Shown: positions 1 to 4,096 of the stretch, in pieces | How positions within the stretch are numbered: the first letter of the stretch is position 1 | Layout: each line of letters opens with the position of its first letter | Origin: JBKPFU01 sp046728975 | Lineage (GTDB): Bacteria; Actinomycetota; Thermoleophilia; Gaiellales; Gaiellaceae | Direction: 5' to 3' | Assembly: GCA_046728975.1 (NCBI GenBank) | Contig: JBKPFU010000100.1 | Coordinates: 1-5,043, forward strand | Length of the DNA stretch: 5,043 nt | Program-made: the position numbers and the translations under genes | The notes under the pieces: model-generated | Database searches by the model: none | What the model saw: the letters and a program-made list of their open reading frames with translations, nothing else | What the model was told of the DNA's origin: nothing

Positions 1-102
1 TCCGAGCCAATCCGCGGTCGCCTGCGCGACCTCGAGCGGTTCCTGACCGCCGTCCGTCAGAGTTCTGACCGTGAGGTTCGTCGACGAGCTCGCCGCGGCT
101 GA
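1..102 (+). CDS. Possible C-terminal end of an upstream gene (partial, doubtful)
   Basis: The first plus-strand frame is open from the window edge to a TGA at 100-102, giving a 33-residue tail that includes RLRDLERFLTAVR, an amphipathic-looking stretch, and ends in an arginine-rich RRRARRG. Over the first 20 codons about 75% of first, 50% of second and 85% of third positions are G or C, the pattern of real genes here. Against it: it would overlap the next gene by 32 bases, and the opposite strand is also open over 1-114, with a possible GTG start at 114-112 and a plausible-looking peptide. I cannot assign a function to either reading. This is a weak call from base composition only. Confidence 0.3.
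   Translation, partial: SEPIRGRLRDLERFLTAVRQSSDREVRRRARRG
56..69. repeat. 14-bp palindrome just before the first start codon
   Basis: GTCAGA and TCTGAC form a perfect 6-bp inverted repeat around a central GT, ending one base before the GTG at 71. The symmetry and location would suit a small operator, but arms of this length also arise by chance. It does not match the actinobacterial LexA box (GAAC-N4-GTTC type). No -10 or -35 element is evident next to it. Confidence 0.3.
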
Positions 103-586
103 GATCGGCGCCACGTTCAACTTCTATCGCGAAGGCGCCCGCGCGCGCCTTCTCTGCGATCGGCTGCGGGACTATCTGGCGGCGCGCGCCGACGCTGCGG
201 TCCTGCTCGTCGGTGAGGCGGCGGGCTACCGCGGCGCGCGGATTAGCGGCATTCCGTTCACCTCCGAGCGCCAGCTGACCGGCTCAGGCCCGGCCGAGGC
301 GACGGCGACGATCGTCCGGAGGGTGCTGGCCGAGCTGGGCGTGGAGAACCAGGTGCTGTGCTGGAACGTGGTGCCGACGCACCCCGGCACCGAGGCCTCG
401 AACCGGCGGCCGACGCGCGACGAGATCGAGGGCGGCCGGCCGTTTCTGGCCGAGCTGGTACGAGGGCGCCGCGTGCTCGCGGTCGGTCGCCTCGCGCAAC
501 GCGAGCTCGGCGCACCCTACGTCCGCCACCCGTCGCACGGCGGCGCCGCCGCCTTCCGTGCCACGCTGTCTGCGTGCCTGAGCTGA
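71..586 (+). CDS. Uracil-DNA glycosylase superfamily protein
   Basis: A 171-residue protein with the layout of the uracil-DNA glycosylase superfamily, enzymes that remove uracil or related damaged bases from DNA in base-excision repair. Visible features are an N-terminal segment ending in TFNFYR (15-20), the strand and loop VLLVGEAAG (44-52) that corresponds to the GEAPG motif 1 of families 4 and 5, then ISGIPFTSER (58-67), WNVVPTHP (98-105) with SNRRPT (110-115), and the motif 2 loop HPSHGG (153-158). Cysteines occur only at 29, 97 and 169, so the four-cysteine iron-sulfur site of families 4 and 5 is absent. The GTG at 71 is chosen because homologues typically begin with the FVDEL...FN.YR segment and an in-frame TGA lies at 44-46. 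No clear Shine-Dalgarno is seen. Its end overlaps the transporter start by 13 bases, implying co-expression. Superfamily membership is fairly sure; activity and substrate are inferred. Confidence 0.75.
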   Translation: MRFVDELAAAEIGATFNFYREGARARLLCDRLRDYLAARADAAVLLVGEAAGYRGARISGIPFTSERQLTGSGPAEATATIVRRVLAELGVENQVLCWNVVPTHPGTEASNRRPTRDEIEGGRPFLAELVRGRRVLAVGRLAQRELGAPYVRHPSHGGAAAFRATLSACLS

Positions 587-1806
587 ACATCCGCCGGAAC
601 ACGATCCTGCTGGCGACGGCGCTCGCGCTGAACTCGTGCCTGTTCCAGCTCGCGGCCGCCGTCGGCTCGATCACCTTCGTCGAGGTAACGGGAGTCAAGG
701 GTCTGCTCGGCCTCGGTCCGGCGATCTTCCTCGCCGCGTCAGGGCTCGCCGCGCTGCCGGCCGGACGCGCCATGGACCGGTTCGGCCGGCTGCCGGTGAT
801 CGTCGGCGGATTCCTGATTGCGGCGCTCGGCTGCGGCGTCGTCGCCCTCGCGACCCGAACCGGATCGGCCGCTGCGGTCGTGATCGGGATGGCCCTGACC
901 GGCGGAGCGGGAGGCGTGGCGCTGCTTGCCCGAACGGCTGCAGGAGACATGTACCCGCCCGAGCGGCGGGCGCGAGGGATCGCGTACGTGCTCTTCGGCG
1001 CCGTGTTCGGCGCGATCCTCGGCCCTGCGGTCTTCGGCCCGATGTTCGCCGGGAAGGACGTTGACCTCGACTCGCTCACCGTTCCGTGGCTTGCGGCCGG
1101 CGGAATCGCGCTGCTCGCGTTGACGGTCAGCCTTTTCATCCGACCGGATCCCAAGCGGATCGCGGAGCTTCTCGGCGCGGCGAAGGAGGAGCAGCGCCCT
1201 CTGGAGCCGGCGGCTCCGCTCGGCGAGATCCTGCGCCGGCCGGGCGTGCTGCCCGCGCTGCTCGCTGCGCTCGCCAGCTTCAGCGTGATGGTCTCGGTGA
1301 TGAACCTCTCCGGTTACGTCGTCGTCGAGCACCACCACCACTCGCAGCAGGACGTCTTCCCGATCATCGGCGCGCACGTCCTCGGGATGTACGCGCTCGT
1401 GCTCGTCGTGGGGCCGCTGGTCGACTACGTCGGCCGGCCCGTCTCGCTCTGGTCGGGCCTCGTCCTGATGGCGGCGTCGTGCATCGGCCTCGTCTGGTTC
1501 GAGAGCGTCGTCGGAACCGCGTTCCTGCTCTTCGGGCTCGGCCTCGGCTGGAACATCTCCTTCGTCGCGGCGACTGCACAGCTTGCAGACCGGGCGGCGG
1601 CGCAGGAGCGGGGCAAGCTGCTCGGGTTCAACGATCAGATCTCGGCCCTCTCCGGCGCCGGTCTCGCCCTCCTCGGCGGCTACGCGCTTGACACGCTCGG
1701 TGTCGTCGCCCTCGCCGGCGGCGCCACGGTGCTTGTGCTCCTGCCCCTGATCCGGCTCCTCCGGCGTGAAGAGGCCGTTGGTACAATCGCGCCTCGGCGG
1801 ACGTAG
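574..1806 (+). CDS. Major Facilitator Superfamily transporter
   Basis: A 410-residue, very hydrophobic inner-membrane protein of usual MFS length, expected to form 12 helices in two six-helix halves. The diagnostic cytoplasmic loop motif appears twice: GRAMDRFGRLP (64-74) between helices 2 and 3, and GPLVDYVGRP (280-289) between helices 8 and 9. A charged central loop (about 190-222, DPKRIAELL to GEILRRPG) separates the halves. A motif-like RTAAGDMYPPERR (120-132) lies after helix 4. A run of four histidines (253-256) precedes helix 8. The reading frame is open back to 358, but hydrophobic transporter sequence begins only after the GTG at 574 (then PELNIRRN), so that start is used; it lies inside the end of the glycosylase gene, with no separate Shine-Dalgarno, suggesting translational coupling. 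The family is mostly proton-coupled efflux or uptake pumps. The substrate cannot be read from sequence; a drug-efflux label would be a guess. Confidence 0.85.
   Translation: MPELNIRRNTILLATALALNSCLFQLAAAVGSITFVEVTGVKGLLGLGPAIFLAASGLAALPAGRAMDRFGRLPVIVGGFLIAALGCGVVALATRTGSAAAVVIGMALTGGAGGVALLARTAAGDMYPPERRARGIAYVLFGAVFGAILGPAVFGPMFAGKDVDLDSLTVPWLAAGGIALLALTVSLFIRPDPKRIAELLGAAKEEQRPLEPAAPLGEILRRPGVLPALLAALASFSVMVSVMNLSGYVVVEHHHHSQQDVFPIIGAHVLGMYALVLVVGPLVDYVGRPVSLWSGLVLMAASCIGLVWFESVVGTAFLLFGLGLGWNISFVAATAQLADRAAAQERGKLLGFNDQISALSGAGLALLGGYALDTLGVVALAGGATVLVLLPLIRLLRREEAVGTIAPRRT
1779..1787 (+). promoter_or_regulatory. Extended -10 promoter element for rplM-rpsI
   Basis: TGG followed by TACAAT (hexamer 1782-1787) matches the TGn-TATAAT extended -10 form, with 5 of 6 hexamer positions matching. 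It lies inside the last codons of the transporter gene, 32 bases before the rplM ATG. No TTGACA-like sequence is found 16-18 bases upstream, as expected for an extended -10 promoter. Transcription would start near 1793-1796, exactly where the hairpin of the rplM leader begins. Confidence 0.55.
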
Positions 1807-1814
1807 GTCCGCCG
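1795..1814 (+). promoter_or_regulatory. Perfect 8-bp hairpin in the rplM leader
   Basis: CGGCGGAC (1795-1802) pairs perfectly with GTCCGCCG (1807-1814) around a GTAG loop that holds the transporter's TAG stop (1804-1806). Only TTTCC separates the stem from the rplM ATG at 1820. The T-run is too short for a standard intrinsic terminator. If transcription starts near 1794, the rplM mRNA would begin with this stem. It could stabilise the 5' end, insulate rplM from transporter transcription, or control ribosome access, since it fills the Shine-Dalgarno position. The pairing is seen directly; any role is inferred. Confidence 0.5.
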
Positions 1815-1819
1815 TTTCC

Positions 1820-2254
1820 ATGAAGACCTGGAACGCAAAAGCCGGCGAGATCGAGCGCCACTGGTACGTCGTGGACGCCGAGGGGAAGACCCTCGGGCGT
1901 TTGGCGACGCGCATCGCCGACACGCTGCGCGGCAAGGACAAGCCGCAGTACACGCCGCACGTGGACACCGGTGACTTCGTGGTCGTCGTGAACGCCGAGA
2001 AGATCGCCGTCACGGGGAAGAAGCTCGACGACAAGGTCTATCGCCGCCACTCGGGCTATCCCGGCGGCCTGCGTAGCCGCCCCCTTCGCGACGAGCTGAA
2101 GCGCCGACCGACAGAGGTCCTGCGCAAGGCCGTGAAAGGGATGCTTCCGCGAAACCGGCTCGCGCGGCAGCAGCTGACCAAGCTGAAGATCTACGCCGGC
2201 CCTGAGCACCCGCACGAGGCCCAGGCTCCGAAACCGCTCGAGGTCGCCGACTGA
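1820..2254 (+). CDS. rplM: 50S ribosomal protein L13
   Basis: The 144-residue product matches bacterial L13 (about 142 residues in E. coli) along its length. L13 is a large-subunit protein that binds 23S rRNA and acts early in 50S assembly. Hallmarks are the N-terminal MKTWNAKAGEI, WYVVDAEGKTLGRLAT (15-30), YTPHVDTGDFVVVVNAEKIA (44-63) followed by VTGKK, and AVKGMLPRN (104-112) with KLKIYAGPEHPHEAQ (121-135). A GTG at 1766 would add 18 residues, but they do not look like L13 and would place translation across the promoter and hairpin, so the ATG at 1820 is preferred. No Shine-Dalgarno precedes this ATG; a GC-rich hairpin occupies that position. Its TGA overlaps the rpsI ATG by one base, the standard L13-S9 pair. 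In E. coli L13 represses its own operon, so leader control is conceivable here but not shown. Confidence 0.98.
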   Translation: MKTWNAKAGEIERHWYVVDAEGKTLGRLATRIADTLRGKDKPQYTPHVDTGDFVVVVNAEKIAVTGKKLDDKVYRRHSGYPGGLRSRPLRDELKRRPTEVLRKAVKGMLPRNRLARQQLTKLKIYAGPEHPHEAQAPKPLEVAD

Positions 2255-2649
2255 TGGCCGCCGCGGCGCAGTACCAGGGAACCGGGAAGCGGAAGACGTC
2301 GGTAGCGCGGGTCATCCTCCGCCCGGGCGACGGCACGACCTGGTTCAACGGCCGCACGATCGAGGAGTACTTCCCGCGGGTGACGCACCGGAAGCTCGCG
2401 CTGGCGCCGCTCGAGGTCGCGGGCGTCGAGGGGCAGTTCGACATCCGCGTCCGGGTCCACGGCGGCGGGCCCTCCGGGCAGGCCGGCGCCGTTCGGCACG
2501 GGATCGCGCGGGCGCTTGTCGACGCCGACCCGAACCTCCGCGTTCCGCTCAAGCGCGCCGGCTTCCTGACTCGCGACGCGCGCATCGTCGAGCGCAAGAA
2601 GGCCGGCCTTCACAAAGCCCGCAAGGCACCGCAGTTTTCCAAGCGCTGA
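2254..2649 (+). CDS. rpsI: 30S ribosomal protein S9
   Basis: A 131-residue S9, normal length for the family. S9 sits in the head of the small subunit, and its C-terminal tail reaches the P site and contacts tRNA. Seen are YQGTGKRKTSVARV (7-20), GGGPSGQAGAVRHGIARAL (70-88), GFLTRDARIVERKKAGL (103-119), and the conserved basic end KARKAPQFSKR (121-131) with the universal terminal SKR. The ATG at 2254 shares one base with the rplM stop; GAGGT at 2240-2244, nine bases upstream, can serve as Shine-Dalgarno, so translation is probably coupled and direct. The TGA stop (2647-2649) lies within the left arm of a strong hairpin. Confidence 0.98.
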   Translation: MAAAAQYQGTGKRKTSVARVILRPGDGTTWFNGRTIEEYFPRVTHRKLALAPLEVAGVEGQFDIRVRVHGGGPSGQAGAVRHGIARALVDADPNLRVPLKRAGFLTRDARIVERKKAGLHKARKAPQFSKR

Positions 2650-2675
2650 AAGCTGCGCTTTCAGCGCTTTGATTT
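2641..2675 (+). terminator. Probable intrinsic terminator or attenuator after rpsI
   Basis: AAGCGCTGAAAGC (2641-2653) and GCTTTCAGCGCTT (2657-2669) form a perfect 13-bp stem with a three-base TGC loop, including the rpsI stop codon in the left arm. The following TGATTT is only moderately T-rich, so termination may be incomplete; A-T pairs at the stem base add to the T side. No equally clear promoter is visible between here and glmM, so partial read-through into glmM is a reasonable inference. The symmetric A and T ends would also fit bidirectional action. Confidence 0.6.
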
Positions 2676-2754
2676 GGCCTCGACACGCGCGGCTCGGCAG
2701 CTCACGCTGATCCCGCACGACATCCAGCTTCTTCGCGAAGCGCTCGCGCGGTAG
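2674..2754 (+). CDS. Possible 26-codon micro-ORF before glmM
   Basis: The gap between rpsI and glmM holds an open frame from a TTG at 2674 to TAG at 2752-2754, encoding 26 residues with the end LTLIPHDIQLLREALAR. Base composition by codon position is about 77%, 50% and 81% G+C, like true genes here. The stop lies 13 bases before the glmM ATG, an arrangement that would allow coupling. The frame is the same as rpsI and is open right after the rpsI stop. No good Shine-Dalgarno precedes the TTG. It might be a leader peptide, a decayed gene remnant, or chance in a short GC-rich stretch. I do not recognise the peptide. Confidence 0.25.
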   Translation: MASTRAARQLTLIPHDIQLLREALAR

Positions 2755-2767
2755 CGTCCCGCCCGCG

Positions 2768-4033
2768 ATGGCCAGGCGCTACTTCGGGACCGACGGTGTC
2801 CGCGGAATTGTCGGCGAAGACGTGACGACCGACCTCGTCGAGCGGCTGGGCAAGGCCGCAGCGCTCTGGTCGAGGGGCGGCCGCGTCTTCGTCGGCCGGG
2901 ACACGCGCGCGTCCGGCGTCGAGCTAGAGGAGTCGTTCGCGCGCGGCGTCGTCGCCGCCGGCGGAAATGCGGTTCTCGGCGGCGTCCTGCCGACTCCGGC
3001 CGTCGCACTGCTCGCGCTCGATCTCGGCTCCGTCATCACGGCGTCGCACAACCCGCCGGAGTACAACGGGGTCAAGTTCTTCGACTCCGACGGCCGGAAG
3101 CTGACGGACGCGGTCGAGGAAGAGATCGAGGCGCTGCTCGACGAGGCGCCCGCAGGCGAGCGTGGCGAGATCGACCGCGTCGGGGTGGCGACGGACAGCT
3201 ATCTGGAGCACATCGTCGAGCGCTTCGGCTCCGACCTCTCGGGCCTCCGCATCGCCGTCGATTGCGCGAACGGCGCGTACGCCAAGATCGCGCCGAAGGC
3301 GTTCGCCCAGCTCGGCGCCGACGTGGTCGCCGTCGCGAACGAACCGAACGGCACGAACATCAACGTCGGCTGCGGCGCCACCGACCTCTCGCTGCTCTCA
3401 CGAGTCGTCCGCGACGAAGAGACAGACCTCGGCGTGGCGTTCGACGGCGACGGCGATCGAATGCTGGCGGTCGACCACGAAGGAAAGACCGTCGACGGCG
3501 ACGAGATCCTCGCGATCCTGATGCTGCACCTCGGCGTCGAAGAGGTCGCGGTCACAGCAATGACGAACCTCGGCTTCCACCGGCTCGCCAGCGAGCGCGG
3601 GATCAACGTCGTGACGACGCCCGTCGGCGATCGCTACGTCCTCGAGGCGCTTCGCGAGCGAGGCGCGGTGCTCGGCGGCGAGCAGTCCGGTCACATCATC
3701 TATCTGAAAGACCACGTCACCGGCGACGGCCTAGCCGCAGCGCTCCTCCTGTGTGCCGCTCTCGAGGGCCGCCCTCTCGCCGAGGCGGCCGCTGTCATGC
3801 CGCACTACCCCCAGGCGAAACACAACGTTCGCGTCGCCCGCCAGGAGCTCACGGAAACGATCGAGGACGAGGTCGAGCGGCTGAACCGCGAGCTCGACGG
3901 AACGGGCCGCGTGCTCGTTCGGCGGTCTGGAACGGAGCCCGTCGTCCGCGTCCTCGCCGAGGCCGAGAGCGAGAAAAGGGCGGCCGGAATCTGTGCTACC
4001 ATCACCGCCCTCGTCAGACGAGAGCTCGGCTGA
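2768..4033 (+). CDS. glmM: Phosphoglucosamine mutase
   Basis: This 421-residue cytosolic enzyme interconverts glucosamine-6-phosphate and glucosamine-1-phosphate on the route to UDP-GlcNAc and peptidoglycan. It belongs to the alpha-D-phosphohexomutase family, and every active-site loop is present: the N-terminal YFGTDGVRG (5-13), the catalytic phosphoserine loop ITASHNPPEYNG (90-101, Ser93), the magnesium loop DGDGDR (226-231), the sugar-specificity loop GGEQSGH (303-309) and the phosphate-binding RRSGTEP (385-391) of the C-terminal domain. The ASHNPPEYNGVKFF and GGEQSGH forms favour GlmM over phosphomannomutase or phosphoglucomutase. It is shorter than typical GlmM (about 445 residues), apparently through shorter loops near 128-135 and 253-260, with no core motif lost. 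The ATG at 2768 gives the standard MARRYFGTDG start; no Shine-Dalgarno is evident. It follows rpsI and precedes glmS, the enzyme that supplies its substrate. Confidence 0.97.
   Translation: MARRYFGTDGVRGIVGEDVTTDLVERLGKAAALWSRGGRVFVGRDTRASGVELEESFARGVVAAGGNAVLGGVLPTPAVALLALDLGSVITASHNPPEYNGVKFFDSDGRKLTDAVEEEIEALLDEAPAGERGEIDRVGVATDSYLEHIVERFGSDLSGLRIAVDCANGAYAKIAPKAFAQLGADVVAVANEPNGTNINVGCGATDLSLLSRVVRDEETDLGVAFDGDGDRMLAVDHEGKTVDGDEILAILMLHLGVEEVAVTAMTNLGFHRLASERGINVVTTPVGDRYVLEALRERGAVLGGEQSGHIIYLKDHVTGDGLAAALLLCAALEGRPLAEAAAVMPHYPQAKHNVRVARQELTETIEDEVERLNRELDGTGRVLVRRSGTEPVVRVLAEAESEKRAAGICATITALVRRELG
3994..4002 (+). promoter_or_regulatory. Possible extended -10 element upstream of glmS
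   Basis: TGC followed by TACCAT (hexamer 3997-4002) in the end of glmM resembles the TGn-TACAAT element before rplM, with 4 of 6 hexamer matches to TATAAT. Transcription would begin near 4009 and leave a leader of roughly 88 bases before glmS. No -35 element is visible. It overlaps coding sequence, so chance occurrence is possible. Confidence 0.3.
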
Positions 4034-4081
4034 CCGATCCCGACGACGGGGTAGGAGAGAGGGCCGGGCTTTGCGCGTTCT

Positions 4082-4090
4082 AAGGGAGGT
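4082..4090 (+). promoter_or_regulatory. Strong Shine-Dalgarno sequence of glmS
   Basis: AAGGGAGGT contains the GGAGG core complementary to the 16S rRNA 3' end and lies six bases before the GTG at 4097. It fixes the glmS start and is the strongest ribosome-binding site in the window. The 63-bp gap it sits in shows no convincing terminator (only a 4-bp CCCG/CGGG stem at 4039-4050) and no room for a glmS ribozyme of the Bacillus type. Confidence 0.85.
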
Positions 4091-4096
4091 TTCGGC

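Noticed and set aside
1..114. Divergent minus-strand gene starting at a GTG at 114-112
   Set aside because: The frame is open to the window edge, but codon-position G+C favours the plus reading, and it would overlap the conserved N-terminus of the glycosylase.
358..573. N-terminal extension of the transporter
   Set aside because: The added sequence is arginine-rich and is the glycosylase gene read out of frame; transporter-like sequence starts only after the GTG at 574.
258..1154. Minus-strand open frame of 298 residues
   Set aside because: Low-complexity S/A/P/R product opposite the glycosylase and transporter; typical of shadow frames in high-GC DNA.
1766..1819. GTG start at 1766 for a longer L13
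   Set aside because: It adds 18 residues not found in L13 proteins and overlaps the promoter-like element and hairpin; the ATG at 1820 gives the standard N-terminus.
739..2034. Minus-strand open frame of 431 residues across the transporter and rplM
   Set aside because: The translation is rich in E, R, D and H with no family motif, and it spans two confident plus-strand genes.
4039..4050. CCCG/CGGG hairpin after glmM as a terminator
   Set aside because: Only four base pairs and no T-run follow it.
4034..4096. glmS ribozyme or riboswitch before glmS
   Set aside because: The gap is only 63 bp and shows no extended pairing; the glmS ribozyme is known mainly from Firmicutes and is much longer.
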